From RGIG3009 sp045578625 (lineage in GTDB: Bacteria; Bacillota; Clostridia; Oscillospirales; Acutalibacteraceae): a stretch of 35,735 nucleotides of DNA. The notes beneath the pieces are model-generated. The model worked only from the letters and a program-made list of their open reading frames with translations, made no database searches and was not told the origin of the DNA. The stretch lies in NCBI GenBank assembly GCA_045578625.1, contig JAZNKN010000001.1, positions 1 to 35,735 on the forward strand, written 5' to 3'. The translations under genes were made by a program, and so were the position numbers. Shown here in pieces: positions 22,131 to 29,674 of the stretch. The first letter of the stretch is position 1, and every line of letters starts with the position of its first letter.

Positions 22131-24362
22131 TTAGCCCTTTTTCTTGATCTTGTTCAGTTTGTCGTTCAGATCCAGCAGCTGCTCCTTGGTGAAGTGGATA
22201 TCCATCATGCTGATCAGACCGGTCAGACGCAGGACGGTAAAGCTGCCCATCATCTGCATCATATCCGGCGACACGTCAAAGCCGGCTGCCTTCTTGTTGC
22301 CCTTCATCAGCTTGGCAAACATACCGGCGAACAGCAGCTTGCCCTGCATCGTCGCCATAATATCGCTGAGCTTGTCGTTGAGGGAGAAATAGCCCTCGCG
22401 CTCGGTGATATCGAACCAGTTGAGGACCGCGTTCTTCTCCTTCAGGCGATACGCCTCGTTGAACTCCGCAACCTTGCGGATGCGGCTCTCGTCCTTGTAC
22501 TCGCCCGCCACCGCGGTCAGCACCGTTTCACCCACGTTCGGCACGTCGAAGTAGAAGAAATGCTCCGCGCTGGCCTGCTTGCCGAGGCTGACGCCGTTGG
22601 CGAACAGCTCGACCTCCGGCAGGTTGGAATACACGGTGATCTTGGTCACGTCCTCTACGCGGTCAACGTAGCGCTTGCCGCAGATGTGAACGAACGGATC
22701 GTCGGACAGCCACGCCTTGTAGGCGTAGAACGCATCTTTTTTGTACTTACGATCAAAGGTGACGAGGCCTTTGTGATTCTGGCCGTTTTCGCCGCCCTCG
22801 GCGCGCGCGTCGGCACCGAAATCAAACATATTCCACACGTGGGTCGCCCACAGATACTTACGGGTGAAGAGCTGCTTGATGAGCTCCTCGTGGTAGTACG
22901 CCTGGTATTCCTCAGTGTAGTCGCCCTGCACCGGCTTGGAGGTGTGCCAGTTCAGCGCCTCGCAGCCGTACTCGGAGCAGCCGATCGGAATGTTCGGATG
23001 CATCTCGTGGAACTTATCGAACCACGGGCCGTTCATATCCGTCTCACCGCCATACCAACCGAAGTAGTGGTTGTAGGAAACGACGTCGGGGATCTGCACG
23101 ATCGGGCTCTCCATCGGGCACATGGTCAAGCAAGCCATCGTGGTCTTGCGGGTCTTATCCATCTCGTGTACCAGATCGTTCAAGATGTTGTGATTCTCCA
23201 GCAGATCGGGATCGGTGTCGCTGTTCATCGTGATCTCATTGGACAGACCCCACACCACGATACAGGGGTGGTTGTAGTTCTGCGCGATGAGCTCCTTCAT
23301 CTGGGAAATGGTATTCTCACGGCCGGTGGGCATATGCTTGGAGATATACGGGATCTCCGCCCAGATGACCAGACCTCGCTCGTCGCACAGATCGTAGAAA
23401 TACTGATCGTGCTGATAGTGCGCCAGACGGATGGTGGTCGCACCTACCTCACAGATCAGGTCGATATCCTCGCAATGATGCTCCGGCAGCAGCGCGTTAC
23501 CGATGCCCCAGCGATCCTGGTGGCGGGACACGCCGCGCAGCGGGTACTCCTCGCCGTTGAGGATAAAGCCGTTGTTCGGGTCGATCTCAAACGTGCGGCA
23601 GCCGAAACGGGAGGACACGTTATCCAGCACCGTCTCGCCTTCCAGTAGCTCGATGCACGCGGTATACAGATACGGATCCTTGCGGCCGTGCCAACGGTGC
23701 GCCTTCTTGATCTCCAGTACCGCCTTGGTGTCGGCGCTGTCCGCCGTAGCGACCACAGTGCCCTCAGCGTCACAAACGGTGTAGCGCAGTACCTGCTCCG
23801 GCTTTTTGTTGGTGAGATAGGCTTCGATCTCGACCTGCGCGTCCTCCCCTACCATCGCGGGGGTGATCTTCAGGCCGGGGCCTCCGTAGTAATCCAGATC
23901 AAAGTGCGACTCGCTGACACACACGACGTTGACGTCGCGATATAGACCGCCGTAGAAGGTGAAGTCCGCCATCTGCGGATACACGCGCTCGTTCGCGCTG
24001 TTGTCGACCGCGATGGTAATCAGGGTCTTGTCCTTCAGCGAGGCGGTGATGTCCACGCGCCAGGTGGAATAGCCGCCATCGTGGTGTGCGAGCTTTTCGC
24101 CCCCGACGTACACGTCGGCCGAGGAGTTCGCGCCGCGGATCTCCAGATAATAGCGATCCGCCGCGGGAAGCTCCGTCTTATCCAGCGACTTCACATACCA
24201 GCACGTGCCGCGATAAAAATCGTTTTCGCCGTCCTGACCGTCAATGGCGTTCCAACTGTGCGGCAGGTTGACCCAGTTCCAGTTCATGGGCAGCTCGGTC
24301 GGCACGCCCGCCGCTTCCTTGCTGAACGCCCACTTGCGATTAATGTTGACAATCGTTCTCAT
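22131..24362 (-). CDS. Glycoside hydrolase family 2 protein (beta-galactosidase-like)
   Basis: Retaining exo-glycosidase of 743 residues, with no signal peptide, so cytoplasmic. Domains in order: sugar-binding jelly-roll (about 1-160, YRGTCWYVKSLD, DVYVGGEKLAHHDGGYSTW), immunoglobulin-like (about 165-265), TIM barrel (about 270-560), then a further Ig-like domain (about 575-650). The acid/base is Glu376 in GLSNEI and the nucleophile Glu464 in GCSEYG. A helical C-terminal extension of about 90 residues (Met-rich, MATMQGKLLFAGMFAKLMKGNK) is not part of the usual GH2 fold. Next to the GPH symporter it probably hydrolyses an imported beta-galactoside or beta-glucuronide; which one cannot be told from sequence. 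Confidence 0.9.
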   Translation of the reverse strand: MRTIVNINRKWAFSKEAAGVPTELPMNWNWVNLPHSWNAIDGQDGENDFYRGTCWYVKSLDKTELPAADRYYLEIRGANSSADVYVGGEKLAHHDGGYSTWRVDITASLKDKTLITIAVDNSANERVYPQMADFTFYGGLYRDVNVVCVSESHFDLDYYGGPGLKITPAMVGEDAQVEIEAYLTNKKPEQVLRYTVCDAEGTVVATADSADTKAVLEIKKAHRWHGRKDPYLYTACIELLEGETVLDNVSSRFGCRTFEIDPNNGFILNGEEYPLRGVSRHQDRWGIGNALLPEHHCEDIDLICEVGATTIRLAHYQHDQYFYDLCDERGLVIWAEIPYISKHMPTGRENTISQMKELIAQNYNHPCIVVWGLSNEITMNSDTDPDLLENHNILNDLVHEMDKTRKTTMACLTMCPMESPIVQIPDVVSYNHYFGWYGGETDMNGPWFDKFHEMHPNIPIGCSEYGCEALNWHTSKPVQGDYTEEYQAYYHEELIKQLFTRKYLWATHVWNMFDFGADARAEGGENGQNHKGLVTFDRKYKKDAFYAYKAWLSDDPFVHICGKRYVDRVEDVTKITVYSNLPEVELFANGVSLGKQASAEHFFYFDVPNVGETVLTAVAGEYKDESRIRKVAEFNEAYRLKEKNAVLNWFDITEREGYFSLNDKLSDIMATMQGKLLFAGMFAKLMKGNKKAAGFDVSPDMMQMMGSFTVLRLTGLISMMDIHFTKEQLLDLNDKLNKIKKKG

Positions 24363-24393
24363 AGTGTGACCTCCCGGTTAGATTTCCGAAAAC

Positions 24394-24431
24394 AGTATAC
24401 CAGAACGGATGGCAAAAAGTATAAATACTTT
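24394..24431 (-). promoter_or_regulatory. Promoter of the GH2 gene with extended -10 and small palindrome
   Basis: On the minus strand TGG-TATACT (extended -10, 24394-24399) has no recognisable -35 box. At the -35 position lies AAAGTA-N4-TACTTT (24416-24431), a 6-bp inverted repeat that could be a regulator site. A weak -35 fits activator-dependent transcription, possibly by the AraC-type protein encoded nearby (inference). Confidence 0.6.
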
Positions 24432-24453
24432 GTAAATTCATCCGTATCTTAAT

Positions 24454-24483
24454 TGCACCCTGCCGGTACACCGACAGGGTGCA
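24454..24483 (-). terminator. Hairpin after the GPH symporter gene
   Basis: TGCACCCTG...CAGGGTGCA forms an 8-9-bp stem continued by CGGT/ACCG after one mismatch, 11 bases beyond the symporter stop. No strong T-run follows on either strand, so it may be a weak terminator or an mRNA-end stabiliser between the symporter and GH2 genes. Confidence 0.55.
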
Positions 24484-24494
24484 TTAACTTGCTA

Positions 24495-25979
24495 TCAGAC
24501 CGTAGCGCTTTCCGCTTCGCGGCGAGCAGCCAGTTCCGCATTCATCTGCTCCATCGTCTTCTTATCCAGATTGTAGATAAACTTGATGGAGATGAACATC
24601 AGCAGCGCGCTGAAGAGGTACAGCGCAGCCACCAGCCAGCACATATTGTACGCCGTGGCCAGGCTCTGACCCTCCGTACCCAGATCGGAAGCATAGCCCA
24701 GAACGCCCATCAGCAACAGCACGATCGAGGGACCGATGCCCTGTGCCAGCTTGCGGAAGAAGGAGTGCAACGAGTAGACCGTACCCTCTTCACGCTTGCC
24801 GGTCTTCCAATCGTTGTAGTCAATGGCATCCGCCATCAGCGCCCAGGACACACAGGTGTAAATACCCATGCCGAGACCAAAGATGACCAGCGCGACCATA
24901 TACACGATCAACGCCATATCCTTGTTGGGGATCAGCGGGAAAACAAACATCAGCAGACCGCCGAGCACGGACACGAACGCACCGCCGGCGGAAGCTTCCT
25001 TCTTACCGAACTTCGCAACGATCTTCTTAATGAACGGCATAAAGAAGAACATAGGCACAAAGCCAACCGCCATCACAACACCCGACAGAGACGCCTTACC
25101 GAAGTAAGTGGCAAACATAATGGTGGTCGCCGTCGTCGCCGAGTTCATGCCCAGGAACATCGCCATAGCGGCCAGCGTAGCACCGATCGCCGCACGGTTC
25201 TTCAGGAAGTTGCCAAACGCCTTAAAGACGTTGAATTTCTCGCCCTCGTTGGTCTTTACGCTCTGTTCGTCCACACGCAGGGTGATGTTCTTGATCATAA
25301 ACAGGAAGAAGATCAGACCGAACACGCCCATGATCAGCGCCGCCCAGAATACGCGGTCGCCCAACAAGGTCTCGACCTGCACGCCGGTCTCGGGGTTGAT
25401 GACGGGGTTGCCGTTCGCATCCACTTCCTTGTGCCAGATCAGCATCGGCAGGATGATACCGGGAAGGATGTTACCGATCATCGAACCGACCGAACGCCAG
25501 GTGGACAGCTGCGATCTCTCGCCGGCATCCTCGGTAACCAGAGACAGCATCGAGCCGTAAGGAACGTTCGCTACCGTATAGCAAGCATCCCAGAGAATAT
25601 AACCCCCGATGAAAGCAACGCATTTCCAAACGAGGGAAGCGTTGGGGATCGGAATGAACACGGTAGCGCCGGCCGCCAGAAGTCCGATCGCACCGATCAG
25701 GATGTACGTCTTGAACTTGCCAAGCTTATACTGCCGTCTGTCAGCATCGATCATACTGCCGATCAACGGATCGTTAACGGCATCCCAGATCTGCACGAGC
25801 AGCAGAAGCAGAGACAACAGACCGGTCTCCAACGCCATGTAGACGAGCCAAAAGGTCTGAACCGTTCCCTTGAGCGAGAAGCTCATGTTACAGCCGAGGT
25901 CACCGGCTGCGTACGCGAGACAGTCACGGATACCGAACTTGCGGTGACCGTTCGCGTCCAATTTGACTTGCTTTTGCAT
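24495..25979 (-). CDS. GPH-family sugar:cation symporter (MelB-like)
   Basis: Membrane transporter of 494 residues with about 12 predicted helices, of the glycoside-pentoside-hexuronide (MelB/YicJ) family within the MFS superfold. The start is FGIRDCLAYAAGDLGCNMSF, and the family signature VQIWDAVNDPLIGSMIDADRR (helix 2-3 loop, Asp in the cation site region) is clear, as is the mid-protein segment PYGSMLSLVTEDAGERSQL. The ATG at 25977-25979 follows GAGGAGAGG. On the minus strand TACAAT (26036-26041) is a possible -10 with a poor -35. Paired with GH2 downstream, it likely imports the glycoside that GH2 cleaves. Confidence 0.93.
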   Translation of the reverse strand: MQKQVKLDANGHRKFGIRDCLAYAAGDLGCNMSFSLKGTVQTFWLVYMALETGLLSLLLLLVQIWDAVNDPLIGSMIDADRRQYKLGKFKTYILIGAIGLLAAGATVFIPIPNASLVWKCVAFIGGYILWDACYTVANVPYGSMLSLVTEDAGERSQLSTWRSVGSMIGNILPGIILPMLIWHKEVDANGNPVINPETGVQVETLLGDRVFWAALIMGVFGLIFFLFMIKNITLRVDEQSVKTNEGEKFNVFKAFGNFLKNRAAIGATLAAMAMFLGMNSATTATTIMFATYFGKASLSGVVMAVGFVPMFFFMPFIKKIVAKFGKKEASAGGAFVSVLGGLLMFVFPLIPNKDMALIVYMVALVIFGLGMGIYTCVSWALMADAIDYNDWKTGKREEGTVYSLHSFFRKLAQGIGPSIVLLLMGVLGYASDLGTEGQSLATAYNMCWLVAALYLFSALLMFISIKFIYNLDKKTMEQMNAELAARREAESATV

Positions 25980-26107
25980 TGTTTCCTCTCCTCTTTGTAA
26001 AGTATGTTGCAAAAGGTGCAGGAATCGCCTTATTTATTGTAGCAAAAACCAAACAGGCGGTGTTAGTATTATTTTTGTGTGTTTCCGTAATATTTTTGTT
26101 CCATATC

Positions 26108-26136
26108 TTGCAGATGCTGATCTTTTGTGATATAAT
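26108..26136 (+). promoter_or_regulatory. Promoter of the AraC-type regulator gene
   Basis: TTGCAG (26108-26113) and a perfect TATAAT (26131-26136) are 17 bases apart. The intergenic region 25980-26186 is shared with the divergent symporter gene, the normal place for a local regulator to act on both. Confidence 0.78.
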
Positions 26137-26186
26137 TACAAACAGCAACCCTAAATATTTGTTAATTTTGCCAATGGGAGGAGCCT

Positions 26187-27407
26187 ATGTTTTATGCGAC
26201 GGAGCTGCGTTTCCTGCAGGAAACGCTTAAAAAAGGTCACATACAGTCTCTGTTGTTAGATAAGGATACCATTCCGGATCACCGCTTAGACCTCGGCTTG
26301 CGGCAGCAGTTGGGGTTGGAAAGCGATTATGCGCGCTTCATTCGGGAACATCTGTCAGCAGTGCAACCCTGCACCGTATACAAGCTGACGGACTCGTTTT
26401 TGTGCAACTATCTGTACCTTCGGCTGCCTGCGGAGCAACCCACCCACTTGATGATCGGGCCGTATCTGGAGGAGGAGCTGACCCGCAAACAACTGTTGGA
26501 GCAAGCGGAACGCATCGGCATACCACCACAGCGGCTGCGGCAACTGGAGACCTATTACACCGGTCTCCCCGTCCTGCAGGGTGACCACACCGTATTTTCG
26601 ATGCTGACCGTATTTTTCGAAACGATCTGGGGCAGTAATTCTTATACAATGGTCGATATCAACCGAGACATCCGCGACACCTTCGCCCTGCCCATCAAGG
26701 TGCAGCCGGAAAACGCCCTGCAGAATATGCAGATCATGGAGGCGCGCTATGCGTCCGAAAATGAGCTGATCAGCGCGGTATCTCAAGGCTTGACCCACAA
26801 GGCCGAGCTGATGTTCAGCGGCTTTCCGCAGCGCGCTATTGAGGAACGCCTCACCGATCGGGTGCGCAACCTCAAGAACTACGGCATCATTATGAACACC
26901 CTGCTGCGCAAGGCCGCAGAAAGCGGCGGTGTGCATCCGGTCTATCTGGATCAGACCTCCAACGATTTCGCTCAGCGCATTGAGCAAGCGCCCTCCGTTA
27001 CCGCTCTCCGTGAGCTAATGACGACGATGGCACGCTCCTACAGCTTATTGGTCAAGCGCCATTCGATGAAAAACTATTCCCCGCCGGTACAGCGCACCAT
27101 CACCTGCATCGACACCGATCTGGCGGGCGACCTGAGCCTGCGTACACTGGCCGCGATGCAGAGCATCAACCCCAGTTATCTCTCGGCACTGTTTCGGCGG
27201 GAGACCGGGCAGACGCTGACGGAGCACGTCAACAAAAAGCGCATCCGCCTCGCATCTCAGCTACTCACAACGACCCGCCTACAGATCCAGACGGTGGCGC
27301 AGCATTGCGGCATTCCCGATGTCAACTATTTTTCCAAGCTGTTCAAAAAGCACACCGGAAAAACGCCGCGTGAGTACCGCCTGACCGCCCCGCTAACAGA
27401 GCAATAA
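26187..27407 (+). CDS. AraC-family transcriptional regulator of the GPH-GH2 locus
   Basis: Protein of 406 residues. The C-terminal ~100 residues form the double helix-turn-helix of AraC regulators: DLSLRTLAAMQSINPSYLSALFRRETGQ and the second HTH QTVAQHCGIPDVNYFSKLFKKHTGKTPREYR. The long N-terminal part (about 1-290) is a sensor region I cannot assign; it lacks transmembrane segments and any response-regulator receiver. The ATG is preceded by GGGAGGAG. Its divergent placement next to the symporter and GH2 genes suggests it activates them in response to a sugar (inference). The following hairpin is a bidirectional terminator. Confidence 0.9.
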   Translation: MFYATELRFLQETLKKGHIQSLLLDKDTIPDHRLDLGLRQQLGLESDYARFIREHLSAVQPCTVYKLTDSFLCNYLYLRLPAEQPTHLMIGPYLEEELTRKQLLEQAERIGIPPQRLRQLETYYTGLPVLQGDHTVFSMLTVFFETIWGSNSYTMVDINRDIRDTFALPIKVQPENALQNMQIMEARYASENELISAVSQGLTHKAELMFSGFPQRAIEERLTDRVRNLKNYGIIMNTLLRKAAESGGVHPVYLDQTSNDFAQRIEQAPSVTALRELMTTMARSYSLLVKRHSMKNYSPPVQRTITCIDTDLAGDLSLRTLAAMQSINPSYLSALFRRETGQTLTEHVNKKRIRLASQLLTTTRLQIQTVAQHCGIPDVNYFSKLFKKHTGKTPREYRLTAPLTEQ

Positions 27408-27410
27408 ACG

Positions 27411-27435
27411 AGCGCCCCGACAGTGTCGGGGCGCT
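27411..27435. terminator. Bidirectional terminator between araC-type gene and lipoprotein phosphatase
   Basis: AGCGCCCCGACA and TGTCGGGGCGCT form a perfect 12-bp stem around a single G, three bases after the regulator stop and 9 bases before the stop of the convergent gene. Short T-rich tracts lie on the plus side (TTACTTCTTATT), and the minus side is weaker. Confidence 0.85.
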
Positions 27436-27444
27436 TACTTCTTA

Positions 27445-28854
27445 TTATTCCAGCATCAGCCGACACACCGCGTCGATCTCCGCTTGGGTCACACCGCATT
27501 CGGTCTTTAAAAAATTCTCGATCGCCGAGGACAGCTTACCGTCGCCGGTGCCGTAATTCGTCATCATCGTGTTATACAGCGGTCCCCATGCGATGTAGTT
27601 GCCGCCGCCGGCCTGCATCACACCCGATGGGTTCCACGATGCGCCGCTGTTGTCTGTTTTCAGTTCGGAGCGCAGGCGCTTACCGATCGAGAAGCCTGTC
27701 AGTTCAAAATCACGAGTCAGATCCTCGTGCGAAACGCCGAGCAAGCCGTTGATGATAAAGGCGAGCGTGCCGGTACGATCCGAGCCGGCGTTGCAGTGGA
27801 AATAGATCGGGTAATTTGCCTCATCCGATAACACATCAAAGATCTTGCCCAAGGCCTCTCTGCTGTGCGAATCGGTAAATATGTAGTCGTACTGATTGAA
27901 GGTCGCTTTGACGTATTTGCCACCGAAATCACTGTTCGCCTGCGCGCCCTCGTTGCCGTCGTCCTTGCCGCGCAGATCGATCTGCGTCTTAATGCCCAGC
28001 ATCTCGCGGAACTGCTTTTTACCGAAGGAGGTCAGCGCAATGCCGTTGTAGCCGTCGATACAAGCACCGCGGTACAGCATTCCGTAGCGAACGGTTTTGC
28101 CGCTTTCGGTCTTCCAACCGCCGATATCACGCACGTTACGGCTGCCCTCGGCATCGATCCAACGCACCTGACCGTCCAGAATACGCACGCAGCGCACCTC
28201 CGACTCCAGATCGTTGCTGATATCCTTCACTTGAAAATAGCATTCGCTGCCGTGGGGAAGTCCGGTGATCCCGAAGCTGCCGCCGCTCACCATCATGGAT
28301 CGCGCATTTTTCAGCGCGGCATTGTCCGCCCACGTAACCTGATACAACGCGGTCGCTTTGGATCGCCACGTAATGGTAAAGCTGGCACCGTTATCGTTGT
28401 CGTAATAGTCCACTACCCAGAAGTCCGCAGCCTCCTGCGCGTTATCGATCGCCAGGTACTCGCGGATTATCGGTGCCATAGGATCGATCACCGTCCCGTC
28501 CGCCGGGCCGTACAGCTCAAGACCCGCCGCCACCGGCCTCTTTGTCGTCGCGGTCGTTGCCTTGGTGGTGGTGGTTTTCTTGGTAGTCATCTTACCGGTC
28601 GATGCCGTTGTCGCGACGGTGCCGGCCGTCACCGTGGTCGTATCGTCGGCAGTCGCGGACGGTGCTTCTGTCACCGTCACCGTCTCCGTTGTCGTTGTCA
28701 CCGCGGTCTCCCCCTTCGTGCTGTTTCCGGTCGATACCGTCGTTATCGTCTCCTTCGACGTTTCGGTCTCCTTTGACCGATCCAATGAGTCACCCGAACA
28801 ACCGCACAACAGTGTCAGCACAAAAACCAACATCCAAGCCAACAGTCGGCGCAT
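27445..28854 (-). CDS. Lipoprotein tyrosine phosphatase with Thr-rich stalk
   Basis: Surface lipoprotein of 469 residues. The signal peptide ends in the lipobox LCGC with the lipidated Cys19. Residues about 22-110 are a Thr-rich, repetitive stalk (TTTTETVTVTEA, KKTTTTKATTATTK), probably extending the enzyme through the cell wall. A strand-rich domain (about 115-215) resembles a fibronectin or Ig-like fold. The C-terminal domain starts SRNVRDIGGWKTESGKTVRYGMLYRG and carries the CX5R active site HCNAGSDRTG (Cys354, Arg360), the pattern of the Tyr/Ser phosphatase-3 family. ATG 28852-28854 is preferred (GAGGGG upstream); an upstream GTG would add 9 residues. Substrate unknown: phosphopeptides or phosphoinositides are possible. 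Confidence 0.87.
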   Translation of the reverse strand: MRRLLAWMLVFVLTLLCGCSGDSLDRSKETETSKETITTVSTGNSTKGETAVTTTTETVTVTEAPSATADDTTTVTAGTVATTASTGKMTTKKTTTTKATTATTKRPVAAGLELYGPADGTVIDPMAPIIREYLAIDNAQEAADFWVVDYYDNDNGASFTITWRSKATALYQVTWADNAALKNARSMMVSGGSFGITGLPHGSECYFQVKDISNDLESEVRCVRILDGQVRWIDAEGSRNVRDIGGWKTESGKTVRYGMLYRGACIDGYNGIALTSFGKKQFREMLGIKTQIDLRGKDDGNEGAQANSDFGGKYVKATFNQYDYIFTDSHSREALGKIFDVLSDEANYPIYFHCNAGSDRTGTLAFIINGLLGVSHEDLTRDFELTGFSIGKRLRSELKTDNSGASWNPSGVMQAGGGNYIAWGPLYNTMMTNYGTGDGKLSSAIENFLKTECGVTQAEIDAVCRLMLE

Positions 28855-28890
28855 TTCCTTCCCCTCTTTCGTTCCTATCACTTTTACAAC

Positions 28891-28919
28891 AGTCTACCAC
28901 ATCATGTTCGTTTTGTAAA
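28891..28919 (-). promoter_or_regulatory. Promoter of the lipoprotein phosphatase gene
   Basis: On the minus strand TTTACA (28914-28919) and TAGACT (28891-28896) are 17 bases apart, with TGTGG just upstream of the -10 (extended -10). The promoter begins only a few bases after the stop of the small membrane gene upstream. Confidence 0.65.
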
Positions 28920-28922
28920 CCT

Positions 28923-29246
28923 TCACTTGTGCGTTGGAATACCGCGGGAGACCGACGCTTTACCGCTTTCTTTCTTCAAGGAGACCGTGGCGGCATCGTC
29001 ACCGTACACGATGCGGTCACCCGCACACGTCATACCGTCCACGTACGCAAAATACTCCTCCTTGGAGGCGAACGGCGGCTTGCTTTCGGTAAGGATCTGC
29101 GTGGCACGCTCCGCCTTGTTCTGCAGCAGCAGCGTCAGCATCACGAGCTGCCACTGTGCCGAAGCCAGTGCGATGTACGGACGGTATTTACTGAATACTA
29201 GCATCAGCACGTAGGCGACGGCAAACAGAGCAACAGCAACCCACAT
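28923..29246 (-). CDS. Small single-pass membrane protein, function unknown
   Basis: Protein of 107 residues. The N-terminal segment MWVAVALFAVAYVLMLVFSKYRPYIALASA is one strongly hydrophobic helix followed by a KYRPYIALASA motif that resembles the start of SLC13-type permeases; the rest (about 32-107) is hydrophilic and not recognised, ending in a basic tail. The ATG at 29244-29246 is chosen because AGGAGAAGGGG lies just upstream; an earlier ATG adds 8 residues but has no ribosome site. No frameshift is obvious. It could be a truncated permease relic or an independent small protein. Confidence 0.65.
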   Translation of the reverse strand: MWVAVALFAVAYVLMLVFSKYRPYIALASAQWQLVMLTLLLQNKAERATQILTESKPPFASKEEYFAYVDGMTCAGDRIVYGDDAATVSLKKESGKASVSRGIPTHK

Positions 29247-29328
29247 AGAATGAACACCCCTTCTCCTCATTTAATTTCAAACGATAACATACCATAATTC
29301 GCTAAAAAAAGTAAATAACAAATGAAAA

Positions 29329-29354
29329 ATCCCGGACGCTTACACGTCCGGGAT
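29329..29354 (-). terminator. Terminator after the 80-residue membrane protein gene
   Basis: ATCCCGGACG and CGTCCGGGAT form a perfect 10-bp stem around a 6-base loop, followed on the minus strand by TTTTCATTTG. It lies 13 bases after the stop codon of the gene at 29368. Confidence 0.9.
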
Positions 29355-29367
29355 CGTGGCTTGGTTC

Positions 29368-29610
29368 TTACTCGACCTTGCCGAGGAACTTCAGCACGCT
29401 GAGGATGATACCAATGAGGCCGTACACCTCAACCAGCGTACCGACGATGCCGATGATGATACCCACCACCGGGATCGCCGCCAACACACCGATCAGAATA
29501 CCCGCAACGATGCACGCGATGATGAGGATAAGCAGCTGAATGATGAGAGAATTCACATCGTCCTTCTGCACCTTATACGCGGTCGGCCAATACTTCTTAA
29601 GCAGATCCAT
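29368..29610 (-). CDS. Small membrane protein (two helices), function unknown
   Basis: Protein of 80 residues: a short charged N-terminus (MDLLKKYWPTAYKVQKDD) followed by two long hydrophobic helices rich in Ile, Gly and Val (about 22-48 and 50-72), with a single terminal charged tail. No family recognised. It has its own promoter and AAGGAG ribosome site, and its own terminator, so it is expressed as a single gene. The size and helix pair are like small YtxH-, holin- or stress-type membrane proteins, but nothing specific supports one. Confidence 0.8.
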   Translation of the reverse strand: MDLLKKYWPTAYKVQKDDVNSLIIQLLILIIACIVAGILIGVLAAIPVVGIIIGIVGTLVEVYGLIGIILSVLKFLGKVE

Positions 29611-29644
29611 GGTTAAAACTCCTTTACAAAATAGTTCCAATAAA

Positions 29645-29672
29645 ATTATACCGAAAATCCGACACAAGTCAA
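29645..29672 (-). promoter_or_regulatory. Promoter of the 80-residue membrane protein gene
   Basis: TTGACT (29667-29672) and a perfect TATAAT (29645-29650) on the minus strand are 16 bases apart. The -35 box lies directly at the end of the ABC transporter gene, so the promoter is squeezed into a 64-base gap. Confidence 0.78.
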
Positions 29673-29674
29673 GA

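Noticed and set aside
21858..23648. 596-residue open frame on the plus strand opposite the GH2 gene
   Set aside because: It is a shadow of the GH2 coding strand: the product is His/Leu/Val-rich, has no family motifs or ribosome site, and the opposite strand encodes a complete GH2 with catalytic residues.
24453..26000. 515-residue open frame opposite the GPH symporter
   Set aside because: Antisense shadow of the symporter: very high in His, Gln, Arg and Asp, no domain, and it starts in a terminator hairpin.
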